A stretch of 64,000 nt of DNA from Bacillota bacterium. GTDB taxonomy: Bacteria > Bacillota > Bacilli > Paenibacillales > NBRC-103111. The notes below the pieces were generated by a model, which did not search any database, was not told the DNA's origin, and saw only the letters and a list, made by a program, of their open reading frames with translations. The stretch spans positions 62,001-126,000 of the forward strand of contig JAEWGW010000027.1 of NCBI GenBank assembly GCA_023388055.1, written 5' to 3'. This document shows positions 50,674 to 60,581 of the stretch, in pieces. A program made the position numbers and the translations under genes. Within the stretch, counting starts at the first letter, position 1, and every line of letters begins with the position of its first letter.

Positions 50674-52782
50674 ATGATGAAGCCTGTTATCGGCATTGCC
50701 ACTGCCGCCTTCCTGGCATTCAGCGCCACACTGCCCGCCTTGCTGGCTCCCGTCGCACCGGCTAATGCTGCTGCGGGCACCGTTACTGCGGAGAATATCC
50801 GGGTTGCGCTGATGCTGGAATCCGGCAAGCTGAAATCATCGGTGGCTTCGGTAACGATATCCTCCCCGGGAGGAGTAACCGCAGCCTTCCGTTCGGCAGC
50901 GGGCGCCGTGCCGTTTCCGGCCGATGCGCTTCCCTTGAATACAGTCCGGGCCACCGGCGACCAATTCCGGCTGAAGCTTCTGGAAACCGCCGATTTTGCC
51001 CAGGCCAAAACCCTGAAGGACCAGTTGGCCGCTTCCGTCCAGCCAGTATTCCTGCTGGCGGAAACCCGCAGCGGGAAACCGGCCTACCAGGTGGTAGCCG
51101 GGGATTACAACACTAAAGCAGCTGCCGCAAGCGCACTGGCGACCCTGAAGCTCCAGCCTGCATTGGCTTTGCTCTCCTCCTCCCCGCAGGTGCAGGGGCC
51201 CTTCCGGCTCAGTGCAGGCAGCTATGCCAGCCATGCGGAAGCGGATAAGGCCAGAATGGTTTTTGCCAATCAAGGCTTTGAAACGGCAGTGGTGCTGACC
51301 AATAAAACCGGCGCTGCCGTCTCATACGAGGTATGGCTCGGCGCCGAAGCGGACAATGAGGCCTTGAACGCATTGAAGCTGGCCGTGCTGAAATCCCAGC
51401 CGACCCTTCAACTGGCTGCGGCGGATACGTCCAAGCCTTATGCGGTGAAGCGTCAGGATGCCACCTCTACCGAGAACGGAGCGGCCAATGCCGCCCTGCT
51501 GCTGTTCCCGGTACAAAATGCCAAGCTGGATATATCCCCCCTAAAAGGCGAATTTGCCGTAGCGGAGAAGGCCAACCGCACCTACCGGGGCAAGGCCGAA
51601 ATCTCCTACCACAATAACAAGCTGGCTGTCATCAACGAGCTGCCCTTTGAGGAATATCTGTATTCCGTGGTCAGCGGCGAAATGGGCAAGGGCTGGCCTG
51701 CCGAGGCGTTAAAGGCCCAAGCAGTGGCGGCCCGCAGCTATGCCAAGGCCTCCGGCACCAAATACGAGATTGCCCATGTGTCGGACACCAATCTGGATCA
51801 GGTGTACGACGGCAATGAGGATGCCGATTCCATCGCCGCTGTGAATGCTACGGCAGGAGAAGTGCTGAAGGACAAAAACGGGCCGATTCTGGCGCTGTTT
51901 TCGGCCAATGCCGGTGGAATGACCAGTGACGGCTCCGATGTCTGGGGCAATACGGTGTCGTACCTGTCCGTTGGCCCCAGTCCCGACGACGGCGCAGAGA
52001 AGTCCAAGGCTCTGTGGCACCGCGGTGTGCTGCCGGACGGACAGGTAGCGTACATTCATTCGGATTATCTGGAGGACACGGGGACGCGGAATGCGGCAGG
52101 TTTGCCCGTTTACCAAATTAACGAAAATGGCGTTAACGCCCGGAAAGAGCCTTACGTGGACAACACCAAAAACCCTGCAGTAGCCAAGCTGAATATCGGG
52201 GATAAGGTGACTGTGTTCGACGGCTCGCGGGAGTCCAATTCTTATTCCTGGTTCCGCGGCCCTTATGACAGCGGTGAGCTGCTCTCCTTGATGAATAAAA
52301 CTTTGAGTCAGCCCATCGCAGGCTCTCTTACCAGCCTGGAGATTACTAAACGGGGACCTTCCGGCCGGGTAACGGAGCTGACCGCCAACGGCAAACCTGT
52401 GGTTGTATCATCCCCAGATGCTTACCGCTCCGTATTGGGCGGACTGCCCAGCACGCGGTTTGAAATTGAACGCAGCGGAGGGTATACTATACAAGGAGCG
52501 GGGGGAGCCTCTTCCTCTGCAGCCAACGGAATGCCGCTATACGCCTTGACCGCAAGCGGACAGGCCCAGCCGGTGAGTGCCTCCTCCTATTTTGTAATAA
52601 ACGGGGAAGGCAAGGTCAGTTATTCGGGCGGAGCGGCGGCCATGTATACCATTAAAGGTACAGGCAACGGCCACGGCCTGGGTTTATCCCAATGGGGCGC
52701 AAGGGGTTGGGCCGAAAAAGGCTACAACTATAAGCAAATTCTCGCCAACTATTACGATGGCGTAACCCTGACGAAGGAATGA
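50674..52782 (+). CDS. SpoIID/LytB-domain protein with SPOR-like repeats
   Basis: A 702-residue secreted protein. Signal peptide to about residue 32; two or three SPOR-like repeats (residues about 120-240, such as PAYQVVAGDYNTKAAAASA) that bind denuded glycan; then the SpoIID/LytB domain with FEEYLYSVVSGEM near residue 330 and PAEALKAQAVAARSYA, the lytic transglycosylase region. It is interrupted by an SH3-like segment (VNARKEPYVDN) near 490 before ending GNGHGLGLSQWGA. AAAGGAG fixes the start. Likely a sporulation or cell-wall remodelling enzyme. It overlaps no gene but ends just at queA. Confidence 0.8.
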   Translation: MMKPVIGIATAAFLAFSATLPALLAPVAPANAAAGTVTAENIRVALMLESGKLKSSVASVTISSPGGVTAAFRSAAGAVPFPADALPLNTVRATGDQFRLKLLETADFAQAKTLKDQLAASVQPVFLLAETRSGKPAYQVVAGDYNTKAAAASALATLKLQPALALLSSSPQVQGPFRLSAGSYASHAEADKARMVFANQGFETAVVLTNKTGAAVSYEVWLGAEADNEALNALKLAVLKSQPTLQLAAADTSKPYAVKRQDATSTENGAANAALLLFPVQNAKLDISPLKGEFAVAEKANRTYRGKAEISYHNNKLAVINELPFEEYLYSVVSGEMGKGWPAEALKAQAVAARSYAKASGTKYEIAHVSDTNLDQVYDGNEDADSIAAVNATAGEVLKDKNGPILALFSANAGGMTSDGSDVWGNTVSYLSVGPSPDDGAEKSKALWHRGVLPDGQVAYIHSDYLEDTGTRNAAGLPVYQINENGVNARKEPYVDNTKNPAVAKLNIGDKVTVFDGSRESNSYSWFRGPYDSGELLSLMNKTLSQPIAGSLTSLEITKRGPSGRVTELTANGKPVVVSSPDAYRSVLGGLPSTRFEIERSGGYTIQGAGGASSSAANGMPLYALTASGQAQPVSASSYFVINGEGKVSYSGGAAAMYTIKGTGNGHGLGLSQWGARGWAEKGYNYKQILANYYDGVTLTKE

Positions 52783-52787
52783 ACGGA

Positions 52788-53849
52788 ATGGATGTCAATT
52801 TGTTTGATTTTGATTTGCCGGAAGAGCTGATTGCCCAGACTCCCTTATTGGCGAGGACGGGCTCCCGCCTTCTGGCGTTGAATAAACGGACCGGGGAAAT
52901 CGGCCATTGCCGCTTTGAGGACATGGCTGATTTTTTGCGCCCGGGGGATCTTCTGGTGCTGAACGATACCAAGGTTATTCCCGCCCGGTTGTACGGCCAT
53001 AAAGCGGACACCGGAGCCAAGGCGGAGCTTCTGCTTCTGAAATCTCTGGGAGACGATCGTTGGGAGGCGCTGGCCAAACCCGGCAAACGGTTGAAGAAGG
53101 GCGCCGTCCTTCATTTTGGCCAGGAGGAAAACGGGGAGCCGCCGCTTACAGCGGTGATTGAGGATGAAGGCGAGATGGGGGCCAGAACCGTCCGGTTTCA
53201 TTATAAGGGAATCTTCAATGAAATTCTGGACCGGCTGGGCGAAATGCCGCTCCCTCCTTATATCAAGGAGCAGCTGGAGGACCGGGACCGCTATCAGACG
53301 GTATATGCCCGCCATGAAGGGTCGGCTGCTGCACCGACAGCAGGGCTTCATTTTACCAAGGAATTCCTGGACCGCCTGCAGCAGCAGGGTGCCCGCATTG
53401 CCACCGTTACCCTGCATGTAGGCTTGGGCACCTTCCGTCCGGTATCTGCCGATACAGTGGAGAGCCATGCCATGCATGCCGAATATTATGAGCTGCCGGA
53501 GGAAACTGCCGCAGCCATCAATGCTGCCAAAGCAGCAGGCGGCCGGGTGGTAGCAGTGGGCACCACCTCTGCCCGGACCCTGGAAACGGCGGCCAGACGC
53601 TTCCGCAGGGAGGGGCAGGACAGCGTCCGTTTTGAGGCCTGCTCCGGATGGACGGATATCTTTATCTATCCCGGCATCCCGGTGCTGGCGGTGGATGCTC
53701 TTCTGACTAACTTCCATCTGCCCAAGTCCACCCTGGTGATGCTGGTCAGCGCCATTGCCGGACGGGAGTTTGTGATGGAGGCGTACCGCCAGGCGGTGCA
53801 GGAGCGCTACCGGTTTTTCAGCTTCGGCGACGCCATGTTTATTTATTAG
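52788..53849 (+). CDS. queA: S-adenosylmethionine:tRNA ribosyltransferase-isomerase
   Basis: A 353-residue enzyme of queuosine synthesis; it adds the cyclopentene epoxide precursor to tRNA. The start VNLFDFDLPEELIAQTP is the family start and has AAGGA nine bases upstream; an earlier ATG at 52779 overlaps the site. The conserved SAAAPTAGLHFT is near residue 180, and GTTSARTLE near 260. It forms a run with tgt. Confidence 0.95.
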   Translation: MDVNLFDFDLPEELIAQTPLLARTGSRLLALNKRTGEIGHCRFEDMADFLRPGDLLVLNDTKVIPARLYGHKADTGAKAELLLLKSLGDDRWEALAKPGKRLKKGAVLHFGQEENGEPPLTAVIEDEGEMGARTVRFHYKGIFNEILDRLGEMPLPPYIKEQLEDRDRYQTVYARHEGSAAAPTAGLHFTKEFLDRLQQQGARIATVTLHVGLGTFRPVSADTVESHAMHAEYYELPEETAAAINAAKAAGGRVVAVGTTSARTLETAARRFRREGQDSVRFEACSGWTDIFIYPGIPVLAVDALLTNFHLPKSTLVMLVSAIAGREFVMEAYRQAVQERYRFFSFGDAMFIY

Positions 53850-53953
53850 GATAAAAGCGGCCCTCAAATCGGCTTTGCCGATTTCGAGGCTATCCATAAC
53901 TTATCCGGCCTGTGGCATGGACCAAGTTATTCCGTGATGAAAGGAAGAGGCTA

Positions 53954-55087
53954 TTGGCTGTCAGATATGAACATATTAAAACCTGCAAACAATCCGGCGC
54001 GCGTTTGGGCCGGCTGCATACGCCCCATGGCGTGATTGAAACACCGGCCTTTATGCCGGTGGGCACCTTGGCCACCGTGAAGACCATGAGCCCCGAGGAA
54101 TTGAAGGCCATGGACGCCCATATTATCCTGAGTAATACGTACCACCTGTTCCTGCGCCCCGGCCATGAAATTATCCGCCAGGCAGGCGGCCTGCACAAGT
54201 TTATGAACTGGGACCGTCCGATTCTGACGGACAGCGGGGGTTTTCAGGTATTCAGCTTAAGCGACATGCGCAAAATCACGGAGGAGGGTGTGGCCTTCCG
54301 CTCCCACTTGAACGGGGACAAGCTGTTCCTGTCTCCGGAGAAGGCGATGGAGATCCAGAACGCCTTGGGCTCCGACATCATGATGGCCTTCGACGAATGT
54401 CCGCCGTTCCCCGCTACCCATGAATATGCCAAACAATCCCTGGAACGGACCACCCGTTGGGCGGAGCGCTGCCTGAAGGCGCACGAGAATACCCAAAACC
54501 AGGCCCTGTTCGGCATTGTCCAGGGAGGCATGTATGAGGATCTGCGGAAGCAGAGCGCTGCCGATTTGACTTCACTGGATTTCCCGGGGTATGCTATTGG
54601 AGGACTCAGTGTTGGTGAACCGAAGGAAATGATGTATGAGGTGCTGGAGTACACCACACCCGTCCTGCCCGCCAACAAACCGCGTTATCTGATGGGCGTC
54701 GGATCGCCCGATGCGCTGATCGAAGGGTCTATCCGGGGTGTGGATATGTTCGACTGTGTACTGCCCACCCGCATTGCCCGCAATGGCACCTGCATGACAA
54801 GCGAAGGCAGACTGGTCGTCCGCAACGCCCGGTTCGCGGAGGACTTCGGCCCTCTCGACCCCAAATGCAGCTGTTACACCTGCACGAACTATTCCCGCGC
54901 CTATATCCGCCACCTGATCAAGGCGGACGAAACCTTCGGCTTGCGGTTAACCACCTACCATAACCTTCATTTCCTGCTGGAATTGATGCGCAATATCCGC
55001 CAGGCTATCCAAGACGACAGACTGCTGGATTTCCGGGACGAGTTTTTTGAGATGTATGGCATGAACGAAAACGGCCGGGGTTTCTAA
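53954..55087 (+). CDS. tgt: Queuine tRNA-ribosyltransferase (tRNA-guanine transglycosylase)
   Basis: A 377-residue TIM-barrel enzyme that swaps guanine for preQ1 in tRNA. Family marks are MPVGTLATVKTM, LTDSGGFQVFSL near residue 90, MAFDECPPFPA near 142, GGLSVGE near 215 and the zinc ligands CSCYTC...H near 300. TTG start with AAGGAAG. It follows queA as in B. subtilis. Confidence 0.95.
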   Translation: MAVRYEHIKTCKQSGARLGRLHTPHGVIETPAFMPVGTLATVKTMSPEELKAMDAHIILSNTYHLFLRPGHEIIRQAGGLHKFMNWDRPILTDSGGFQVFSLSDMRKITEEGVAFRSHLNGDKLFLSPEKAMEIQNALGSDIMMAFDECPPFPATHEYAKQSLERTTRWAERCLKAHENTQNQALFGIVQGGMYEDLRKQSAADLTSLDFPGYAIGGLSVGEPKEMMYEVLEYTTPVLPANKPRYLMGVGSPDALIEGSIRGVDMFDCVLPTRIARNGTCMTSEGRLVVRNARFAEDFGPLDPKCSCYTCTNYSRAYIRHLIKADETFGLRLTTYHNLHFLLELMRNIRQAIQDDRLLDFRDEFFEMYGMNENGRGF

Positions 55088-55214
55088 GCACACTCTCCGC
55101 CACACATAATAACGGCCTGCCCCCGGCAAGAGGAGGACAGGCCGCAGGGCATCGGGTTTAATGGAAGCACATACATAAACCGTACCATCATTAATGTTAA
55201 TGGGAGGAATCCGC

Positions 55215-55574
55215 GTGTTTAACCTTGCAGCAGAACCTGCAGCAGGAGGGGCCGGACTTTTGGTCACCTTCGTACCGTTCATCGCAATTTTTGCGATCAT
55301 GTACTTCCTGATGATTCGTCCGCAGCAAAAACGCCAAAAGAGCCGCAATATGCTGCTGGCCAATCTCAAAAAGGGTGACAAAGTCACCACCATCGGCGGT
55401 CTGCACGGCACCATCCTGGAGATGACCGACGATATCGTCGTGCTCCGTGTCAATGATGTCACCAAGATGACCTTTGACCGTTCGGCCATCAACAATGTGG
55501 TTCAAGCCGCACCTTCCACTCTGGAGAAGAGAGAAGAGAAGAAGGAAAAGGCTGACGGAGAGATTAAAGACTGA
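55215..55574 (+). CDS. yajC: Preprotein translocase subunit YajC
   Basis: A 119-residue membrane protein with one transmembrane segment (about residues 14-34) followed by MIRPQQKRQK, the YajC signature. A short basic and acidic tail follows. It joins SecDF at the translocon. GTG start with GGGAGGA; the ATG 21 bp upstream is less well placed. In B. subtilis the same order is tgt-yrbF. Confidence 0.9.
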   Translation: MFNLAAEPAAGGAGLLVTFVPFIAIFAIMYFLMIRPQQKRQKSRNMLLANLKKGDKVTTIGGLHGTILEMTDDIVVLRVNDVTKMTFDRSAINNVVQAAPSTLEKREEKKEKADGEIKD

Positions 55575-55583
55575 TTGCCCAAG

Positions 55584-55608
55584 AAGGAGCCGGAAGGCTC
55601 CTTTTTTT
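55584..55608 (+). terminator. Terminator after yajC
   Basis: AGGAGCC and GGCTCCT arms with a GGAA loop, then TTTTTTT. Confidence 0.85.
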
Positions 55609-55688
55609 GTTGATTATGAAAAAAGCATGATTCTTGTCGCAGGCCTGGCGGTTCCATGGTAGAATCGGGAGAGAAGGGAAGGATTGGA

Positions 55689-56828
55689 ATGATACGGGCC
55701 TTGCTTGCCGATGATGAACAACTGGCGCTTTTTCAAATGGAACATATGCTGGCCGCTTATCCCGACATTAAAGTGGCTGGAACCGCCATGGAGCCTGCCA
55801 CGGTCCTGGAGCTGGCTTCATCCATCCAGCCGGATGTGGTTTTTTTGGATATCCATATGCCGGATATGAACGGGCTGCGGACAGCGGAGCTGATCCAACA
55901 GGTAAGCCCGGGAACGGATATTGTTTTCGTTACGGCACATGGGGATTATGCGCTGGAAGCCTTCGATATTAACGCGCTTGACTATCTCCTGAAGCCTATC
56001 TCCAAGGCCAGACTGGCCAAAACCGTCCATCGTCTGGGGGACCGGTTCAACCGGAATGCGCCGGAGGAGCTGGCTGCCAATCACATGTGCCTGCATATAA
56101 TGGGGCCGGTGGCGTATTCCAGCGACAGCTCTGCGCCACAGCTCTTGAAGTGGAGAACCTCCAAGGCTCAGGAGCTGTTTTTGTATTTGCTCCATCACCG
56201 GAACCGGTTTGTGACCAAGGATGAGATTCTGCAGCTTTTGTGGCCTGATTTTGATTTCAAAAAAAGCTCCACCCATTTGTATACCACCATCTATCAGATC
56301 AAGCAGTGTTTAAAGCAGGCCTCTCTGGAAATCCGTATTCTGAACGCAAGTGTGGGCGAGGGATATACGCTGGATATGGGACGGGTAAAGCTGGATGTTG
56401 TGGAATGGGAAGAAAGCATCCGCAGCGTGAAGGAGTTTCATGCCGCCAACCGCTCCCTTCACCAGCGGCTGTTTGATATGTACCGGGGTGAGTATCTTGG
56501 GCCAATGGACTATCTGTGGGCGGAGGGAGAACGGGAGCGGCTGCGGGTCATCCGGCTCCATCAGGCCTCACAGCTGGCGGACTCCTACCGGAAGGATGGT
56601 CTTCTGCTGGAGGCGGTCACCGTATTAAAGCGTACGCTGGAGCTTCATCCCTATTATGAAGAGGGGTACCTGTCATTGATGAAGCTGTACGATGAAATCG
56701 GGGATCGTGCGGCAACGGAGGCCTGCTTCGCCGAGCTGAAGCGCAATGTGGAGGACGATCTGGGAGTGAAGCTGTCCTTGAAGGTGCTCCAGTGGTATGT
56801 TGGCCGTACCAGGGAAAGTGCCAGCTGA
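55689..56828 (+). CDS. Response regulator with BTAD (SARP-like) output domain
   Basis: A 379-residue protein. An N-terminal receiver (acid pocket DDE at residues 8-10, phospho-acceptor D54 in VVFLDIHMPDMNG, switch lysine in YLLKPIS) is followed by a winged-helix region (TKDEILQLLWPDFDFKKSS near residue 185) and a bacterial transcriptional activation domain (BTAD; from about residue 250). Such regulators are frequent in Paenibacillus next to hybrid kinases. It overlaps the next gene by one base. Confidence 0.85.
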   Translation: MIRALLADDEQLALFQMEHMLAAYPDIKVAGTAMEPATVLELASSIQPDVVFLDIHMPDMNGLRTAELIQQVSPGTDIVFVTAHGDYALEAFDINALDYLLKPISKARLAKTVHRLGDRFNRNAPEELAANHMCLHIMGPVAYSSDSSAPQLLKWRTSKAQELFLYLLHHRNRFVTKDEILQLLWPDFDFKKSSTHLYTTIYQIKQCLKQASLEIRILNASVGEGYTLDMGRVKLDVVEWEESIRSVKEFHAANRSLHQRLFDMYRGEYLGPMDYLWAEGERERLRVIRLHQASQLADSYRKDGLLLEAVTVLKRTLELHPYYEEGYLSLMKLYDEIGDRAATEACFAELKRNVEDDLGVKLSLKVLQWYVGRTRESAS

Positions 56829-59800
56829 TGATTCCCTACCGCAAAATGGTGCTGCCCGCTCTGCTGTTTATCCTGGCGCTAACAGGCGTGAGACTGGTCT
56901 GGCTTCTGGCCCGCACGGAGCCCCATGATCCCGCCGCCGTCAAAGGAATTCTCGATCTGCGGCCGTATGGTCTGCCTGGCAGCCGGACAATGAATCTGGA
57001 CGGGGAATGGGAATTTTATCCCTCCCGGCTTCTGGAGCATGTGGAGCAGGATGCCCCGTCTACCCCGTCTCCCACCTACCTTAAGATTCCCGGCTTATGG
57101 AATAGCGGAACCGCTGGCCTCTCACAGAAAAACTTTCAGTATGGCACCTACCGTCTTAGAATTCTTCTGCCTGAAGGGGACCTTGGTGTCCTTGGCCTTT
57201 CCCTGAAAGATATCAAACAAGGCTCCGCTCTATTCGTGGATGGCCGTCCTATGGGCGGCTCCGGTAAGCTTGCCGAGGATGCCGGGTCCTTCGTCTCCGG
57301 AGTGATGACCTACCAGGCATTTTTTGAGCCGCGGGGCAAAGAGCTGGAAATCATGGTCCAGGTAGCGGTGGATACCAGCTATATGTACAAGGGGGGGATT
57401 TCCAAATCCCTCAGCTTCGGTGTGTCCACTGCCCTCCAGCGGGAAAAGGCGATCAGCCTGATGCTGCAGGGGGCGGTAATTTTGTTGTTTTTACTGTTCA
57501 TGATAATTGTACTGCTGACCTATCTGCTGGGAAGCCGCTCCCGGATGCTCTTGAGCCTGTTCTGCGGCCTGGGTTTTGGGGTGGGAACCCTGCTTATCTC
57601 CGAGGACCGTTTGGGAATGGGCATGATCCCCCTATCCTACGGCGCTTTGATTAAGGTGATTTGGCTGGTGCTGCCGGCTATGTCGGCGGCATGTTTTGAC
57701 TTTATAGTCAGGCTATTGATGCCCGAACGGATTAACCGTACCTACAGGCTGGCGGCTGGCGCCTTTGCGGTATGGATGCTGGTGCTGGCGTTACTGCCCG
57801 CCCGAATCGTCGCTTTGCTGGACCCGGTGAACCGCATTTTCTACATGGGTTTCCTGCTGGCGATTATCGTCGTCCTCGTGCTGGCTGTGCGCAGAGGCAA
57901 GCAGGATACCATCTATTTGCTCCTGGCTGGCTCGAGTCTGGTCTCGAATTTGGTATGGAGCTCCTTCAAAACCCACAGCACCCTGAACATGGGCTTTTAT
58001 CCTGTGGATCTGGTGGTGCTCTGCCTCAGCCTTGCAGCTTATGCCCTGAAGCAGTATTTCCGGAAGGTGGAGCAGGCCAAGGAGCTGGCCGTTCGGCTTC
58101 AGCAGGAGGACCGGCGCAAGGATGAGTTTTTGGCCAATACGTCCCATGAGCTGCGCAATCCTCTGCACGGGATGATGAACATAGCCCAGAACGTGCTGGA
58201 GACAGAGCGGAAAACCATCGGCGCGGACAGTGAACGGAGCCTGGAGCTGCTCCTGACCATCGGCGGCAGAATGACGCTGATGCTGAACGATCTCCTGGAG
58301 CAGGCCCGGCTGCGGAACAAAGGAGTCAGCCTGCAGCTGGCTCCGGTTTCCCTGCAGACAGTAACGGCCGGAGTCACCGACATGCTTGTTTATCTCACGG
58401 AGAACAAACCGGTGCGGCTTTCGGCTTCCATTCCCCCGGACTTTCCTCCGGTGCTGGCCGACGAAATGCGGCTGATTCAGATTCTGGTAAATCTGATCCA
58501 TAATGCGTTGAAGTCTACGGAAGCAGGCTCGGTGACGGTTACGGCACGGCTAGCAGGCAAGGAGGCGGAGCTGGAAGTCCGGGATACGGGCATTGGTATG
58601 GATGAGGCCACAGCCAGAAGAGTGTTCGACGCCTATGAACAGGGGGAGTCCGGCCGGGGCGCTGCAGAGGGCGGTTTCGGTTTGGGCTTGTCCATTAGTA
58701 AGAAGCTGGTGGAGCTGCACGGCGGTGCATTGGTATTGGATACCTCCCCGGGAAAGGGCACGGTGTTTTCATTCCGGCTGCCATTGGTGCACCAGTCCGC
58801 CAGTGCCCAGGAATACGTCGGCACTTTTGGGGAGAAGGTAACTCCGCCTGCAATAATTGGCACCGGTGAAGCGGCAGGTTCGCCGGCGACCACAGAGCCA
58901 ACCGACAGACCCCGGATATTGATGGTGGACGATGACCCTGTGAACCTGAAGGTGCTGAACTCTGTGCTGGCTCTTGACCAGTACCGGATTGTTACCGCCG
59001 GGGGAGGCCGGGAAGCATTGGAGAAAATCGGAGAGGGCTCTTGGGACCTGCTGATTACCGACGTGATGATGCCCGGTATGTCCGGCTATGAGCTGGCTTC
59101 TGTTGTGCGCACCAGGTATTCCCTGCTGGAGCTTCCGATTCTACTGCTCACAGCCAGGAGCATGCCTGAGGACATTCAAGCGGGTTTCCATGCCGGCGCC
59201 AATGATTATGTGGCCAAACCGGTGAATCCGCTGGAGCTTCGCAGCCGCGTATTGGCCCTGACACGACTGAAGCAAACCATGGACGAGCTGCTGAGGCTGG
59301 AGGGGGCATACCTCCAGGCCCAGATTGAGCCTCATTTTTTATTCAATGTCATGAACTCCATCTCCGCCCTGGGACAAATCGATGTAGAGCGGATGCGGAT
59401 GATGATCGATGCCTTCAGCTCGTATTTACGGATCAGCTTTGATTTTCTGAATACCCGGGATGCCGTTCCCCTTCATGTCGAGCTGGAGCTGGTCAAGGCT
59501 TACCTGTATATCGAACGGGAACGCTTTGGGGACCGGCTGTTGGTGGAATGGGAGCTGGAGGAACGGGAGGACCTGATGGAGACTTCGCTGCCTCCATTTA
59601 CCATTCAGCCTCTGGTAGAGAACGCGGTGAAACATGGAATCCTGTCCCGGTCCAAAGGAGGCAGGGTGACCATCCGCATCCGCAGCAGCGGGGAGGATGT
59701 GGAGGTAGCAGTAGAGGATAACGGTGTAGGGATGGATGCGGACCAATGCGCGGCGCTTTTCCAGCCCTCCTCCAAGCCGGAGCGCAAGGGAGTAGGGCTG

Positions 59801-59923
59801 GTGAATACGGACCGGAGGCTGCGCAAACGGTACGGCGGCGGTTTATCCGTAACCAGTGTTCCGGGCCGGGGAACCACGGTTTCCTTCACCATCCGGTCGG
59901 AGGTTAGCCGGAAGGATGCATAG
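56828..59923 (+). CDS. Hybrid histidine kinase with two kinase modules
   Basis: A 1031-residue membrane kinase. An extracellular sensor (about residues 35-205) and seven membrane segments of 7TMR-DISM type (about 215-400) come first. HisKA then has the phosphoryl histidine in SHELRNPLHGM near 440 and an HATPase with DTGIGM near 590. A receiver follows (VDDDP near 699; acceptor near 745 in ITDVMMPG). Last is a LytS-type His_kinase (QAQIEPHFLFNVMNS near 833) with a second HATPase (NAVKHG). So two full kinase halves sit around one receiver. Partner of the preceding response regulator; signal unknown. Confidence 0.85.
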   Translation: MIPYRKMVLPALLFILALTGVRLVWLLARTEPHDPAAVKGILDLRPYGLPGSRTMNLDGEWEFYPSRLLEHVEQDAPSTPSPTYLKIPGLWNSGTAGLSQKNFQYGTYRLRILLPEGDLGVLGLSLKDIKQGSALFVDGRPMGGSGKLAEDAGSFVSGVMTYQAFFEPRGKELEIMVQVAVDTSYMYKGGISKSLSFGVSTALQREKAISLMLQGAVILLFLLFMIIVLLTYLLGSRSRMLLSLFCGLGFGVGTLLISEDRLGMGMIPLSYGALIKVIWLVLPAMSAACFDFIVRLLMPERINRTYRLAAGAFAVWMLVLALLPARIVALLDPVNRIFYMGFLLAIIVVLVLAVRRGKQDTIYLLLAGSSLVSNLVWSSFKTHSTLNMGFYPVDLVVLCLSLAAYALKQYFRKVEQAKELAVRLQQEDRRKDEFLANTSHELRNPLHGMMNIAQNVLETERKTIGADSERSLELLLTIGGRMTLMLNDLLEQARLRNKGVSLQLAPVSLQTVTAGVTDMLVYLTENKPVRLSASIPPDFPPVLADEMRLIQILVNLIHNALKSTEAGSVTVTARLAGKEAELEVRDTGIGMDEATARRVFDAYEQGESGRGAAEGGFGLGLSISKKLVELHGGALVLDTSPGKGTVFSFRLPLVHQSASAQEYVGTFGEKVTPPAIIGTGEAAGSPATTEPTDRPRILMVDDDPVNLKVLNSVLALDQYRIVTAGGGREALEKIGEGSWDLLITDVMMPGMSGYELASVVRTRYSLLELPILLLTARSMPEDIQAGFHAGANDYVAKPVNPLELRSRVLALTRLKQTMDELLRLEGAYLQAQIEPHFLFNVMNSISALGQIDVERMRMMIDAFSSYLRISFDFLNTRDAVPLHVELELVKAYLYIERERFGDRLLVEWELEEREDLMETSLPPFTIQPLVENAVKHGILSRSKGGRVTIRIRSSGEDVEVAVEDNGVGMDADQCAALFQPSSKPERKGVGLVNTDRRLRKRYGGGLSVTSVPGRGTTVSFTIRSEVSRKDA

Positions 59924-59927
59924 ACAA

Positions 59928-59972
59928 ACAGAGGGATGGAGGACTCCAAGGTCCGCCCATCCCTCTGTTTTA
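59928..59972. terminator. Bidirectional terminator
   Basis: ACAGAGGGATGG and CCATCCCTCTGT arms, then TTTTAT; A-run in the opposite direction. Confidence 0.8.
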
Positions 59973-59986
59973 TAGCTGTTTGTTCG

Positions 59987-60373
59987 CTACTTTTTGGTGT
60001 TTACCCCGAAGATTCCGCCTACTGCCCCCACCATAAAGGCTGCTGCCGCAAACAGGGCCACACTCCAGTCCATTCCCTTGTCGAAGCTCAAAAACCCGAT
60101 AATCAGCACAATGATGCTGTACAACAGACCCAACAGCCCGCCATGATACCAGCCCTTCACCCCGGAGCGGCGCCCGCTGGCGAAGCTGCCGGCCAAAACG
60201 GAGAGGCCGTGGATGATCCACGCATAAACCGGCAGGACCTCCTCACCCTGATCACCGGCCGTCACCGCTACAGAAGCGGCCAAAGCGCCAAGAGCCATCA
60301 CCGCAAAAGCAAACAGCAGCCCCCGCAGCATTGGTGATCCTGACCCCACCTGTCCCACTTGCTTGAAATTCAT
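59987..60373 (-). CDS. TIGR04086-type membrane protein (YrzE-like)
   Basis: A 128-residue protein with four membrane segments (near residues 18-38, 45-62, 72-92 and 100-122) and SGRRSGVKGWYHGG in the second loop, the mark of the family. In B. subtilis yrzE is at the same place, between yrbF and yrbG. AAGGAGG precedes the ATG. Function unknown. Confidence 0.8.
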   Translation of the reverse strand: MNFKQVGQVGSGSPMLRGLLFAFAVMALGALAASVAVTAGDQGEEVLPVYAWIIHGLSVLAGSFASGRRSGVKGWYHGGLLGLLYSIIVLIIGFLSFDKGMDWSVALFAAAAFMVGAVGGIFGVNTKK

Positions 60374-60581
60374 ATTTCATTCCTCCTTAGGGCTTTCTTA
60401 TGGATTGCATCAGCTTGTGAACATCTCTTTGTTCCATTCTATGAACAAGCAGGCCAAATAGTACAAGACTGCCCGGTTTGTCCTTGGTGTTGGGAATAAT
60501 TGAGGCGCCTGAGTGTGCATGAGCGATTTTGCGATGCGCCACAATACCAGGTGACACGAAACTTGGCAGGAGGGGCAGACC

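Noticed and set aside
55112..55146. Terminator after tgt
   Set aside because: GGCCTG and CAGGCC pair but no T-run follows; tgt and yajC may be co-transcribed.
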